Origin: Ulota crispa
Taxonomy: Eukaryota; Streptophyta; Bryopsida; Orthotrichales; Orthotrichaceae
Direction of reading: 5' to 3'
NCBI GenBank assembly: GCA_963920765.1
Contig: OY987248.1
Location: forward strand, 2,361,001 to 2,425,000
Length of the DNA stretch: 64,000 bases
Shown piece by piece: positions 11,231 through 24,012 of this stretch. Both the position numbers and the translations under genes were made by a program. Under the pieces are notes generated by a model that saw only the letters and a list, made by a program, of their open reading frames with translations, did not search any database and was not told where the DNA came from. Numbering within the stretch: the stretch's first letter is position 1; each line of letters opens with the position of its first letter.

Positions 11231-11238
11231 TATATAAG
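11231..11238 (+). promoter_or_regulatory. TATA-like box, candidate promoter of the RLT-type gene
   Basis: TATATAAG in a GC-rich context, directly downstream of the 11-bp tandem array and about 670 bp upstream of a splice donor (CAG|GTACGT, 11898-11906). This would fit a transcription start near 11260, a non-coding first exon ending at 11900 and a 5'-UTR intron to 12833. Position-based inference. Confidence 0.4.
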
Positions 11239-11900
11239 TGCAGCTGCTGCAACATTGCACACGCCTGCCCTCGATTCGGGATTAATGGAACGGACCACCG
11301 CGCCACGGCATCCAGTCAGCCGTTGAATGCTACTGCCAGGGGAAAGGAAAAGGGGAAAAAGAAAAAAAATAACAACCCCCCGGGATCATGGGCGTGCTTG
11401 CTTGCCCCCCTTTTGGATGTTTAATCATCTGCTGGGCCTTGGGGGGGGGGAGCCAGAGAGTCATAATCTGATCGTATGAAAAAGACCGTAGACGATTGGG
11501 CTTGAGGGCTCTCTCGGCTCTGGAACCGGCGTGCGTGATCATATAGCTGGACTACTGGCACTGGACTCTGGGGTAGTACTTGTTTACATGAGTGGAGGGA
11601 TTAATAGTCGTAGGATTATACATTACCACTGTGGAACATCGGACCACGGCAACAAACAATAACGCGGTGGTGCTGGTCGCGGTTTCTCAGCGAACTATAT
11701 TACACTCTTCCTTCCCCCGTGGGATGCTGAAAGGCTTCTCGTTTGTTTTATTTCGCTCTCTATTGTCGCCCTCGTTTTGCTTGCGCGCATCATCATGCTC
11801 CGCTCGATTATGACGTCGACGTCGCAGTCGCACCGGCGCGCTTTTATTGGCGCGGTGATGGATTGAAGACGATTCTATTTGTTGCGATATGCTAGGTCAG

Positions 11901-12833
11901 GTACGTGGAGTCGCTCGCCGCTCTCTCTCTCTCTCGCTCGCTCTTGCTCGCTGTAACCCTGAATTGAGGATCGAGGGTTTGGTTGCTTGTGTGGAAGAGG
12001 TGATTGTTGCTGTTTTTTTTTGGTGTTGTGAGTTTGTGTGATGACGGCCTCGGGAATGGCGAGGTGACGAGGTGATGAGGAGTGACGAAGTGCCGGCGAT
12101 GGTGGTGGTGTGAGGTCAAGAGTTTTTTTTGTGTTGGAGTGGTTCGCGAGAGACTGGAACGACAGGGAGGGGTGGAATTTAGGGTTTGAAAATGCGAGTG
12201 AGGGGGGTTGGGAGGGGGTTGGGATTGCAAGGGCTTTAAAGTTTTTTTGTGTGTCTAAATAATGGAGAATATAAAAGTTTCCCTGTTTTTGGTCTTGTGT
12301 GTGTTTTTGAGAGGGTTAGTTGTGATGGTGTTGCTGAGGTTGTGGTTTTTTTTTTGTGTTGGAAAGTTTTTGCTCTGGAACGACTGGGAGTGCCAAATTT
12401 AGGGTTGGACTGCCTTTGTAGTAGTCGAGGGAGGGGGGGGGGTGGAATGAGTGCAAGGGCTTTTTTAGTTTTAATCCTTTCAAATTCTATTTATTCATGC
12501 GAGTTGCTTAGTATGTATGTTTCTTCGATGTTCTGCATTCTAATGGGGTTAACAGCGTGCATCCTTTGAGAAATTGAGGTATAACGTTGTTTGTATTTTC
12601 ATGTGCTTGTGTTGAATATGTTTTGTCACAAATGACAGAGATATGCTGAGTAATCGAGATTTCCCCGTTTTGTTGCAGCGTTCCCGAAGCATCCACTTTT
12701 TAGTTGGTTAATTCCCAAGTCTTGGTGGCTTTTGTTAAACAGGCACACTTATTAGTTCTATTCTTAGACTTTTTGAACTGCTTTAGATTTTCAGCCAATG
12801 TCAGCCACCCTTTCGTTTTTTTTACTTCCTCAG
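11901..12833 (+). other. Candidate 5'-UTR intron of the RLT-type gene
   Basis: A strong donor (GGTCAG|GTACGTGG) at 11901 and a pyrimidine-rich acceptor (TTTACTTCCTCAG) ending at 12833 bracket 933 bp. The interval begins with a CT-rich tract (about 11919-11950) and has no convincing coding frame. The exon after it carries the start codon of the RLT-type gene at 12979. Confidence 0.45.
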
Positions 12834-12978
12834 AAATCGAGAAGGGGATTTAGGGTTGGTCTGCGCCTTCGTCGTGATCATTTTCCTATGCTGTCTCGTG
12901 CAAACCCTTCGCTCCGTGGCCCTTGACTCGCAAACTCTTGCGGTCGCTCCAGGTGCTGCTTTACAACACAGTGGAGCT

Positions 12979-15900
12979 ATGGAGTCGGCTGACAGGAGGC
13001 GTCTCTCTCCTGAGGACAACAATTTCAAAAGGAGAATGAAGACACCAATGCAGCTAGAAACGTTGGAGAGGGTGTTCGCAGGTCTGTTACTCGCCGCTTT
13101 TTTGTTCGCATTTTTTGTTAAAGATATTTGTTTTGAAATCCATGTGGTTGTTGTTGTTGTTGTTTCAAAGAGGCTCATGCGTAGTAGCGATGTTGTAACA
13201 CAGATGACCGGTATCCATCGGAGTCTGTGCGAGCAGACCTGTCCACTCTGCTGAACCTCACCGATAAGCAGCTGCAGATGTGGTTCTGCCACCGACGCTT
13301 GAAAGACAGGAAAGAGAAAGATGAAGATAGTCCCAGTGCTGGTGTTGCTAATGCTAACGTGAACTCGAATAACGTGTCTCGCAAAAAGGCCCGAACCGAA
13401 AAACAAAGCCAGTCGCAGTACGTTGTGCTTGCCTCAGAGCCTGCTGCTGATGTAGCCATGGTGTCTGGTGGTGGCCAGTATGCGGAGGAGTACCTGTATG
13501 AGAACGCTGAAAGGTTCACTCCAGAGGTGAGGAAGCTTTACAACTCCTTTGATGGTTTTGAAGCTAGACTTATGATTCTTGCAAATATATGCAAAAAAAA
13601 ACAAGGGAAAATTTAATGGATACCCTTGAAGTTTGCAATATTTACATAGATACCCCTACTTTTTCAGAAATTACACAAGTACCCTTGGACCATGATTTTC
13701 AGGCGTTTGTTGTTTTGGATGTCACTTCCCTTCTTCCTTTGTGTGCACGTTGCTTCTTTTCTGTTTCATTACATTCCCTTCTTCAACATTGGTCATGAAG
13801 GAAGTACAAGCACAACAAAAAAAACGCGTGAAAATTTTGGTCCAAGGGTCTTTGTGCAATTTCTGAAAAAGCAAGAGTATCTATGTAAATATTGCAAACT
13901 TCATGGGTATCCATGAAATTTGCCCAAAAAACAATTATCTGCCTTTTAATCCACTTTTTCTGTGAGTTTGGGATGGTTTGAAGCTGTTGGGAACGTTTTT
14001 AGATTATGTTCTTTCGGTGGTTATGAAATTAGATGATTCCTATGCACGTGTTTGCTAATACATGCATACATTTTTCTTACTCCGCTTTTTCTGTGGTGAT
14101 TTGAAGTTGTTGGGAAAGTAGTTTGAGTATATCTTGACTTAATTCGTTTTTTGTGGCAGGAACCAAAGCCACGCTCGAGGAGACCTGGTCCAAGAGAGAG
14201 TACTGCATTTCCTGGGAAACGAAGGAATCAGGCCCTTGCTTCTAAAGTGGCCAAGGCAGAAGCAGCTGCAATAGCTGCAGTGGAAGCGCAGTTGGGAGAG
14301 CCTCTCAGAGAGGATGGGCCCCCTCTGGGGGTTGAGTTTGATCCCCTTCCTCCTGGTGCCTTTAGTACAAACGGTTCGACGTTGCAACTTTTATCTTATG
14401 AATTTTTATTTCTTACATGTTGTAGGGTTAGTTAGTTAGATTGGGTTTTGGATTTTTAATTTTCTTTTGCGTTTGCAACAATTAATCTCCTTTGAACATA
14501 TGCCGTGAAAGGTTCTGATTTAAGTTTCGTGATGTGCTCTGTGTCGTTGATTAGAGGTTAAGTACATGTTTGCCTTATGACTGTGGATGGCCTTTTTTTG
14601 TAGTTGCAGCGGAAGAAATGCCAGCAGAGCCCAAACCTGCCGTGGAACCAGAGCCCTTTCCAACTGAGAGGATGTATGAGATTACCGAGTTGCAAAACAA
14701 CAGGGTGCCTGGGCAGGTACTGCTTTCAAATTCTGTACGCAGTTTAGGGGTTTGTTTGTTTGAGAGAGGGAGAGAGAGAGGGTTGAATTTTTTGGTTTTT
14801 TTTGACGTCATCTGTTTTGTGGTTGCGGTAGCCCAAATGGTTTGACTGACGCCAGTACTGCCTGCAGTCTGCACCCCTGGCCATGCATCCTATACACAAT
14901 TCGGCAGGATCAAAGCGGAAATCGATGGGACCCCCATCTACTCCGCACCCTCATTCTATTCAGTATGAACCTCGTCCTTCGGTTAGGGAGTACCAATTTT
15001 TATCCGAACAGCCAGAACCTCAACGCATGGAAGAAACTCATTTTTTTGAACGACCAACTCCACTGGACCTCTTTCCAAATCCTGATAGAACTTTGGAGTT
15101 GCTGCAACAGTCCAGGGTTTGTCACCTTCGCCCTTAGTCTTGCTCCTACCCCGGGGAAATTTGCTTGTTTGGCTGAGGATTTTGGACTTGTATCATCTGC
15201 TTGAATCGATTAGTCGTGTTTAGTGGCAGCAGCCCCCTGAGTCGTATATTTCTGTAGATTGCACAGGCGGAGGAGGCCAGGATGCAGAAAGAGATGGAGC
15301 TGCATGAGAAAAGATTGCGGAAGGATTATGAAAAGCAGGAGGTGACGAGGAGAAAGGTGATAGGATACCCTTGGAGAAGTCCTTGAAAGTTTGCAAATGT
15401 CATTAGTGTTCCTACTGTGTAGTTTTGATGTAAGAGTGATCACTGGGTTTGGTTCGGTATTTGTTGTCGTTGGATTGGGAGTCCTCGTTTTTTATGAAGC
15501 CTCTTACTTTCTTCTCACATCGGATGTGTTTTTGTACAGCGAGAAGAACAAATACGAAAAGAGCAAGACAGACTTGAGCTTCAAAGGAAGAGAGAAGACG
15601 AGAGAATTCGTCGGGACAGGATGAAAGAGCAGGAGCGGATCGAACGGGAGCAAAAGAAGGAGGCTGAACGCCTAGAGAAGGAAAGCAAAAGGGTATGTTG
15701 GCCGCAGTGTGACTTTTTACTAACTTTCAAATTCATTGACGTCTGCAGTGGCGTTTGTTTGGAGTTGCAGCAATTTTTGAGAATGTGAAGCTTGTGTTCT
15801 GATATTGTTTTTCCTTGTTCCAGATGGAAAAGCAGCGCCGACGGGAAGAAACACGGAAAGAGAAACAGGCTGCTAAAATGAAAGCTGCTAACGAGAGGGC

Positions 15901-18900
15901 GCTTGCGAAAAGGCTTGCCAAAGAGATGACAGATCTCATGGATGATGAAGAACTGGAGCGTATGGAAGCAGCTGCAGCTGCATCTTCTCTGAATCTTGCT
16001 TTCTTTGCGCCCTTCAGCAAGAATGGGATGGATACCTCGCAAGGTGAAAGGATACATTTTCATTCTATTGCTGTTTTGACGACTTGATCGTCACGTTTCA
16101 AAAAAAGGAAATCTGACATTTAAAAAACATCCTCACATCAGTGTTCGTGAACCAGCAAAAGCATTAATGATATGTACTTATTTTTGCGTTTTTCCATGTT
16201 TGCAGTTGAGCTCAAGGCCTTTCCACCTCCTACTGTGCGGATGAAGCCTGTTGTGGCTATCCAGCCTTGGTCAAACTCTGATCTGAATGTCGGAAACCTA
16301 CTTTTGGTAACATTGCAATTCCCTCTTCATTAACGTGATGGCGATGGTTAATGCTTATGGTATTTTACAACTGATGATCATGTGGTTTACATTTGGCTAC
16401 AAACACGTGCATAAGTTTTTTTGAGTATAATATTTGAGAAACACGTAATTAACGTGATTGCTCCTTTGGGTGCAGGCCTGGAGATTTTTGACAACATTTG
16501 CAGATGTCGTTGGACTCTGGCCATTCACATTGGACGAGCTTGTACAAGCCTTTCATGATTATGTATGTTATATTTTTAGATCTGCGTCATTCTCCTCTGG
16601 AATGAGAGTGTTTTGTTCAAGGTGTTTGCGAAATAAAATTGTTACTTTTTGAAGAATTCATCGTTTAGAGAGGCGTTACTAATGTCGTACTTCTGTTTCA
16701 GGATTCCAGACTTCTTGGGGAGATACATGTGGCGCTTTTGAGAACTTTAGTACGAGATATTGAGGAAGCAGCACAAGCCGTTTCGGGTGGCATGGTTGGT
16801 CAGCGAGATGCAATTGCTATGGCAGCGGGTGGCCATCCTCAACTTGTCGAGGCCGTAAGTTCATACCTCCTTGTTGTATTTCTAGGCTTTTTTCTCACAT
16901 GCAGCCAATCTAATTCTAGTATTAAAGAATCTGCATTTGTCATGAGGAGCTTTGTTAGCATTGCTTCAAGAATGTTAGGATACTTATTGGGCTTGCTATT
17001 TTCTGTGTTGGTTTTTCGTTTTTCCTTTTCCAGGCTTTTGCGTGGGGTTTCGACATTAGGGAATGGGGAAAGCATGTGAATCCTCTTACGTGGCCAGAAA
17101 TTCTGCGCCAGTTCGCTCTGGCAGCCGGTTTTGGACCCAAGTGGAAGACACGGAAGATAACTACACCTGACCGACCGAAAGAAACAACAACCGAGGTGAA
17201 TGATTTGTAAATCTTTATATTCCTATGTACTACAAATTTTCTTCTCTCAGGCTTGGTGCTTTGTAGACCTTAAATCCTCTTTCCCTGCTCAAGGCTTAAT
17301 TTGGTAATTTACGAAAATAAAGTCTCCTGTGGGTTGATCTCATTAGCCTTTGGTTTTTACAATTATATTTGGTTCCCCTACACTCTGAATTGGTCGAAAT
17401 CCTCTTCCACACCCTACAGAACGCTGGCTGCACACGTCTGCACATCTGATCCTATGTTAACGTGTGAGTTTTTTGTTAAAGCTTGTTCATCCGATTTAAT
17501 ATGCGTTTTTGCACGGTTTTTTGCAGGGAGAAGATGGGGAAGACATAGTGGCCAATCTTCGATCTGGTGCAGCAGCAGCACATGCGGTTGCCTCCATGCA
17601 AGGCAGAGGGATGGGTCATCTACGCCGTTCTCAATACAGGTTGACCCCAGGGACCGTGAAGTATGCTGCTTTTCATGTGCTATCTCTAGCAGGAGAGAAG
17701 GGCCTAAATATTGTTGAGGTGGCAGATCGGATTCAGGTACCTATCCTTTTGCTTGTCAAAGAGTGCCACGTGTTGATCATGGTGCTCACCAATACACAAA
17801 TCATGGCCATTGAATTTTTGCTTTTAGGAAGTATTTTTTTAATTGCAGGGTCTCGTTTTTTATGGTTTTTTGGTGTGATTGGTGTCACAGACATCTGGAT
17901 TGCGTGACCTATCTTCGAGTAGGACTCCAGAGGCATCGATTGCTGCTGCTCTCTCACGAGACACGGTTCTGTTTGAGCGAACTGCACCGTCGACGTACTG
18001 TGTTCGGGCTCAGTTCCGCAAAGACTCCGAAGATGCGGATGAGATCCTCAGTGCTGCGAGGGAGAGGATTCGGAATTTCCGAAGTGACTTGGCGGATGAA
18101 GAAGAAGCTGATAAGGATGGCGATGAAGCTGATCGAGAAGAGTACGAGTCTGAAGGGCAGGATACTGACGATGTAGAGGTATTATAACCAGATGCTTTTG
18201 AGTCAATTGCCTTTTTAAAAGTATACCTGGGAATTAAATGCACCTTACTCATTTTATCTATGTTATCTGTACCTTTTATCTAATTTTTGAGGATGATGGT
18301 TTTGTCTATGTCACTAGGAAATGGAGGAAGATTTGGAGGAAGGGGTTTCAGATCCAACTGAGAAGAAGGTTGTTTCGAAGACGGAAGATGTGAAGGCTGA
18401 TTCTGATTCAAAAGAGAGTGTTATGGTGTCGCAACAGAAGAACTCACCCGGTCCTGGAACTAGGAAGGGAGGGTCGAAGTCTAACGTGGTCGGTGTTTCT
18501 GCAAAGAAAGAGGAAGAGGACGATGAAGACGATGAAGAAGAAGAAGAAGACGAAGAAGACGAAGACCACGCCTTGGTGAAGGGGGACAATCTGCAGGAGG
18601 ATCAAAAGGCTGAAATCCAACTTGACGAGGAAACCGAAATTGACGAGAGCCAGGTATGAAGAGAAAAGCCTGCCCAAGCTCTAGTCCTTTGTGGTCGTAG
18701 CCCTAAAGTGTCTAAATGACCAAAAGTGACCGCTTCTATATCTTTAGGAGCTCAAGCGAACAGTTTAGAAAGCAGCGAAATTTTGTCCATAAATAGAAAA
18801 ACCCACGCTCCACACCTTGAACGGTAGCATATCGTTTGGAAGTTACTATGATTGCCTAGGAGCTTGCAAAATGGAAGTTTCATTAATAGTTCTGGCACCA

Positions 18901-21900
18901 AGAACTTAATACCTCCTGATTTCTTTCACAGTCAGTGCTTTACCACGCATAGACCACCTCATCTGTTTGACTTTTAGTGACTTTCTTGTAACACAAATCA
19001 TGATTTTTTTTGGAGCGTCATCAACATTGTTGTGATTCGTTTCCTGGCTGTATTTTTTCTGCAGGTGGGGGAGCCATGGGTACAAGGGCTTGTGGAAGGG
19101 GAATACGCAGATCTTAGTGTTGAAGAACGACTTAACGCTTTGGTGGCTTTGGTTACGGTTGTCAATGAAGGCAACGCTATCCGTATTGCCCTGGAGGTAT
19201 GTGAACACTGACTTCCAGTTTCTCCTGTCTTTCATGAAGTTACATTTCCTGTGTCAAAGGTGGCGTTTCTTCCTCCTCTGCTTCCTCTTTTAATCCTTGC
19301 AATTCATCGCCTATGTGCGGCAAGCTCAACGGTGTTTTTTTCTTTGCTTTTTTTACAGGAGCGGCTCGAAGCAGCAACTGCGCTGAAGAGACAAATGTGG
19401 GCAGAAATGCAGTTAGAGAAGCGGCGTCACAAAGAGGAGCTGTTGTCCAGAACTCATGCTCCTCTCGTCAAAACTGACGGCGAAAGCCCTGATCCAGAGA
19501 ACATGGCGTCAGAAGCGCTAACTCTGTATGATCAGGGGCCACTGGACATGAATGTACCAAACAGTGATGGTGCTGGACTGGGAGAGGCTTTTATAGGAAA
19601 TGGGAAAAGCTTCGCTGGACTCTCTAATGGTCTAGTGGCGCATGAAGCTGGCTCCTCTCTAGGAGGTTCAGGCAACCATCTGGCGGAGAAGTCGCGTGCA
19701 CAGGCTAAGGCTGACATTGGGCTTCGGGCGGAAGAGCTCTACGTCTTCCGGTCACAGCCCTTGGGCTCGGACCGGAGACACAATCGTTACTGGCAATTTG
19801 TGACCGGCAACGGAGGCCAGGATCCAGGATGTGGACGCGTTTTCTTTGAGTCCAGCTCTGATGGCTTCTGGGGTGTTGTCGATACAGAAGAGGTGAGACT
19901 CCAAGCTCTCCAAGTTCCAAGCTCTTGGTGTTCGTTGCTGCTTACTCCCTCTGTCCATCTAAAAACGTCCAAAAAGCTTCCTTGCAAAGGATTAACTGTG
20001 TTTTTAGTCTTTGTGCTAATGACACATGCATTCCAGAATCAATATACCACCTACCAAATGTATGCAAAATCTCCAGCTTTGATGTTGCCGTTTGGGCACC
20101 CAAATTCCATGCAAAATGTATCATATTTGTGCATGCTGCCAGCTCCTCATTATTGATGATTTAAAGAGTAGCAACAATGGTACCTCATATGGGCAAGGCC
20201 AAACCCAAGTTTGCTAGGAGAGGAATGCTCTCTAATTGCTTAACTTGCCCCCACGAGATCATTGAACATGGCAAACGCTTTCTCAGCATTTGAAATCAGC
20301 AAAAGGGAGCTTTTTAGTGGTACAAGAAATGTATCTGATTTGGAGCTTTTTAGAGGGACAGAGGCGGTACTATTTAAATGGTGTCTTGCTCATTTTTGCT
20401 TAACTTGAACAGGCTTTCGATGCGCTATTGGCGTCACTGGATCCAAGAGGTGCGAGAGAGGCTGCACTGACTGCTATCCTCAATAGATTAGAAGGCACTT
20501 TACGGCAAGGTATGAAGTTGAAGTCGTCTGGCACGGTGCACTCGTCACCGTCGCTTGATAAACGCTCTGCTTTGAGAGGTACCAAAACCCCTGCCAAAAC
20601 CCTTGCTTTTTTTTATCGATGGTACTTTTTTCTTACGCTGCAGAGAATCTTTGTTGAGCACTAATCACAATTGAATTGGTTTTTGTGAACCCAAGGAATG
20701 GAAGAAAGTCCAGTGAGTAGCTTTTCAGGTTCGGACAGTGATACCCCAGAAGTGGTGGGCGCCATCGCTGTGGAGCTAGGAAGGTCGTCTCGGGAACAAA
20801 AGCAGGCCCTGGATCGGTACAAGGCAACGGAGAAGTGGATCTGGGCCGAGTGTTCCACGGGTGGGTCTGTGCCGAAAGCCACTCGGACTAGTTCTCGGAG
20901 AGAGGCTCGTGTCTTGGCTGTTTGTGATTTATGTCATGACTTGTATGCAAACAAGGACAAGCATTGCCTCTACTGCCATGCCACCTTCGACAAGTCTTCG
21001 TCTCCGCGGCCCTTCTCCGAACACAACAAGGATTGTGAAGAGAAGAAACGGCGAGGTGACCCGAATTGGAAGTTGCAGGGACCTGTTGTTTCTATGCCCT
21101 CTCGCCTTCAGTTCCTGAAGATTGAACTCGTAAAGATCGAGGTATATACATTTCCCTCTCCTTTCAATAAAAAAAGAAGATCTCAATACTTCTTTTATTC
21201 AAATGGCTTATAATGATGAAGTTTATGTTTTTGGAAATTTGATCCATTTCGGTTCCGTTTTCTGCTTGCAGAGTGCTGTACCTGCAAAGGCGCTTAAGAA
21301 GGACTGGAATGATCAGCAACGCAAGACATGGGCTGCCTCTCTGAAATCCGCATCGGAACCGAACCAAGTTCTTCAGGTACACTTAGTGCATGCCTTGCTT
21401 ATTTTTGGAAACATAGATATCCAGTACAGTCAACGTAGATTCATAATGCGTGGTGAACTTTTTGAACATCTCAAGAGGTTTATATCTTGAATTTGGAGAC
21501 GCTGGTTTATTTTTTTTCACTGATTCTTTTTTATGTTTGAATATCTGTAGCGGAGCTTTGGAATCTTGTTCTAAGCTTGTGTGTATTGGTGGAAGCAGGC
21601 TGTTACAACATTGGAGAGTATGATCGAACGTGACTGGTTGTCCTCGACGTACGAAACAACTGAAGAGATTGCGAGTGCAGCTGCTGGAGCGGGTCATTTT
21701 GGAGGCCAGGGTGCAGTACTGCCTTTCTGGGTACCTCCAACGACAGCTGCTGTAGCCCTGCGGATCCGCCTTTTGGATAACGCCGTAGCTTACAGTCAGG
21801 AAGCAAAAGAAGAGCGTGAAAAACAGGAGATCGAGGATGAGATCAACCAGAAAAATGTACTTTGACACCCCCTTCATCTCTTCAGTCTTGCAAAACTGTC

Positions 21901-23015
21901 AGCTTTTCCAGGATTTGAACACACAGGAGTTTTCTTTTATAGTTTGTCTCGGTTTGTCTGAGCTCGTGTGGTGTTTTTGAATGCAGTCAAAGATGTCGAC
22001 GTTCAGATTCACGCCGGAGGGCTTACCGGGTGACCAAGACGATGATCAACCAGCTGAGACGGTGGAGACAGTTCCCAGCGCAAGCGGCAAGGGTAGGAGT
22101 CGTGTGCGTTCCAGTGGAGGAGGGAAGACACGTGCAGGTAAAGGCAATGGCCAAGGTGTTGCTGCACAAGCTGGAGGACGTCGCAAGAGTACAACTGCGA
22201 CTGTCACGACCGGTGGCGGATCGTCCAAGTCACGAGTACGACCATCAGGCAGCGCTGCGAAAAAAGCCGGCGGCGGCGGTTTGAAACGCAAGCTACAGTT
22301 CCGAGAGGGAGCGGAGGAGGCTGACGCCAAGCAAGTGTGGGGCGGTGCCGCCAAGGGACGCAGCGCCCGCGCGGCTGGTCGCGGCGGAAAAGCCGCGCCG
22401 GCGCGTCGGCCGAGTCGAGCTCCGGCGGGGCCTCGTGCTCGCGCTCGTCGCCAGGCTGGAGCGCGACGACCTGGACAGAAGCAACGGAACACGAACGAGC
22501 TCATGGTTCCGTCCAAGAAGAGCAAAGCCACCGCCGTGGTGGTGAAAGCTGGCGTCGACGAGGACGACGAAGTCGAGGACGAGAGCAACGGAGGTGACTC
22601 CCAGGCCGGGTATGCTGACGAAGGCTTTGATGATGGTGATCAGTTCGACGCCGAGGAGAACCACGACGAGCCGAACGGGTCTGACCCCGGTGAGCGTGAC
22701 GACGAGGTGGACGAGGAACAGGCCGAGGAGGACGAGGAACAGGCCGGGGAGGACGAGGAACAGGCCGGGGAGGACGAGGAACCGGCTGAGGAGGACGAAG
22801 ACGGTGAAGAGGCTGACGAGGAGGAGCTTGAGGACGACGATGCCGATGCTGATGTGGAAGGTCAGGAAGATGATGGCTATGGCGTGCGTAGCGGTTATGC
22901 GAGGGACGATGCTGATGAGGTTGAGGAAGAGGAGGATGAAGCAGGTGGCGAGGAAACCGAGGACGAGGATGATCCAGAGAAGGAGAGACAACAGTCCTAC
23001 AGCGACGAAGATTAA
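12979..23015 (+). CDS. RLT: Homeobox-DDT domain protein, RINGLET (RLT) type; 22 coding exons, 1821 aa
   Basis: Orthologue of Arabidopsis RLT1/RLT2, which partner ISWI ATPases (CHR11/17) in plant chromatin remodelling and nucleosome spacing. Exons read: 12979-13081, 13204-13526, 14160-14364, 14610-14716, 14868-15116, 15258-15356, 15540-15692, 15824-16043, 16206-16306, 16476-16562, 16702-16854, 17034-17195, 17527-17736, 17891-18178, 18318-18653, 19065-19196, 19359-19892, 20413-20578, 20696-21141, 21272-21376, 21599-21856, 21987-23015. All junctions are GT-AG and in frame. Domains: homeodomain about 18-71 (helix 3 WFCHRR), charged coiled coil 330-490, DDT about 515-575, WHIM1 after it, HARE-HTH 655-770, acidic linker 790-930, WHIM2 933-980, WHIM3/WSD with AEELYVFRSQPLG, a Cys4-like zinc motif (CDLCH..CLYC) in exon 19, then a basic Gly/Arg/Lys-rich and finally acidic tail from 1480. 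Exon 3 could instead end at 14373 and exon 4 start at 14604; both keep frame. Confidence 0.93.
13605..13925. mobile_element. Mutator-like MITE, copy 3, in intron 2 of the RLT-type gene
   Basis: A 321-bp copy with long inverted ends and an exact 9-bp duplication AAAAAACAA at 13596-13604 and 13926-13934. It lies entirely within the intron between exons 2 and 3, about 80 bp after the donor. This copy preserves the uninterrupted interior that is broken by insertions in the copy at 61.6 kb. Confidence 0.95.
22720..22800 (+). repeat. 24-bp coding minisatellite in the acidic tail of the RLT-type protein
   Basis: Three to four near-identical 24-bp units encode the octamer EQAGEDEE. The unit length keeps the frame, so changes in copy number would only lengthen or shorten the acidic tail. 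Confidence 0.85.
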
Positions 23016-23850
23016 ACTTTCCAAGCTTCCTTTATCTCTCTCTCACCCGGAGTGGTGTGTTCTTCATGGTATTCTTTGACAAAACTGAAAACCTGCCGCC
23101 TGCTTTGGTATCCCAATGTGTGATAAGCATCTAGCTTTGTAGGAAGCAAGCAACCCCGTTTTTTGACCTCATATTTTCGGTGACACTGTCGACAGAAAGC
23201 TTTGCAGTTCTGTGTACAGATTATTGAGCACCTTGCTCTCCTGCAAGCTTTCTCTTTCGCTCTTTCTCTCTGCTGTATCTAATCTAAGTGCCTTTTGTTG
23301 ACCGCTTTCTATCAATGAGTCCCTCACAAACCTTCGGCTTTTTTTTATTATGCTACTTGAATAATGATTTGCCGAGGTGATTGAGAGTGATCACTTCTCT
23401 CTCTCTTATGTAGTGTAGGATAATAGTGGTTACTTTGCAAGGGAGGGGATTCCAGTTTTGCAGTCTTCGTCTGTGCGTCGTGTAAATATTGTAGGTGAAG
23501 GTGTCTCTGTTTTTTGTAGGGAAAATTTCCTCTGAAGTAGATCGGCTTAGTGGTTAGCTTTGTTGAATTCAAATGTAGTTTGTTTATGCATGATTAATGA
23601 ATTTTCTTACAAAATATTATAAAGTAGGCTCTTGTTGATGTTATGAGTTCGTCGCTGACTTCAGTTGCCACTCGTAGAGATTCACAATGCGTTGTTTTTG
23701 AGAACTTGTTAACTTTTTATGTTGAGATATCTTTGCATGTTGTACTTGTCACTAAGAAATCAAGGTTGGCAAGTGCTGAACAAAGATTGGTTGTGGTAGG
23801 AAAATGCATCAAAGCTCCCATTGGTAACAAGTTTTAGAGTTGGGAAGAAT
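23016..23850 (+). other. Probable 3' UTR and downstream flank of the RLT-type gene
   Basis: Pyrimidine-rich unique sequence without a supported frame follows the stop codon. No single polyadenylation signal could be chosen with confidence. Confidence 0.45.
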
Positions 23851-23854
23851 TGCT

Positions 23855-24009
23855 CACTAGTAGAAAACCGCGTTAGAATTTATGTTTTCATGTAATGTAG
23901 TTTCTGTTGAGTTCTTTGTTTCCAACACAAATTCTGCGTTGGAAACAAGGAACTCAACAAAAATTACACTACATGAAAACATAAATTCTAACGTGGTTTT
24001 CTACTAGTG
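23855..24009. mobile_element. Foldback MITE with CACTA ends and 3-bp target duplication
   Basis: A 155-bp element of two nearly perfect inverted arms of about 70 bp around a short loop (near ACAAATTCTGC). It begins CACTAGTAGAAAACC and ends GGTTTTCTACTAGTG. The trinucleotide GCT flanks it on both sides (23852-23854, 24010-24012). CACTA ends and a 3-bp duplication are characteristic of the CACTA (En/Spm) superfamily. A transcript across it would fold into one long hairpin. Confidence 0.93.
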
Positions 24010-24012
24010 GCT

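Noticed and set aside
10782-11306. 174-codon minus-strand frame
   Set aside because: About a third of it is the 11-bp tandem repeat translated; the rest lacks codon structure or homology.
12856-12978. Upstream open extension of the RLT first exon with a hydrophobic translation
   Set aside because: It begins at TTG rather than ATG, and a signal-like hydrophobic leader makes no sense for a nuclear homeodomain protein. The first in-frame ATG at 12979 matches the family start.
22046-23024. Long minus-strand and alternative plus-strand frames in the last RLT exon
   Set aside because: They arise from the GC-rich, repetitive coding sequence of exon 22 in other frames; the real frame continues the spliced RLT protein.
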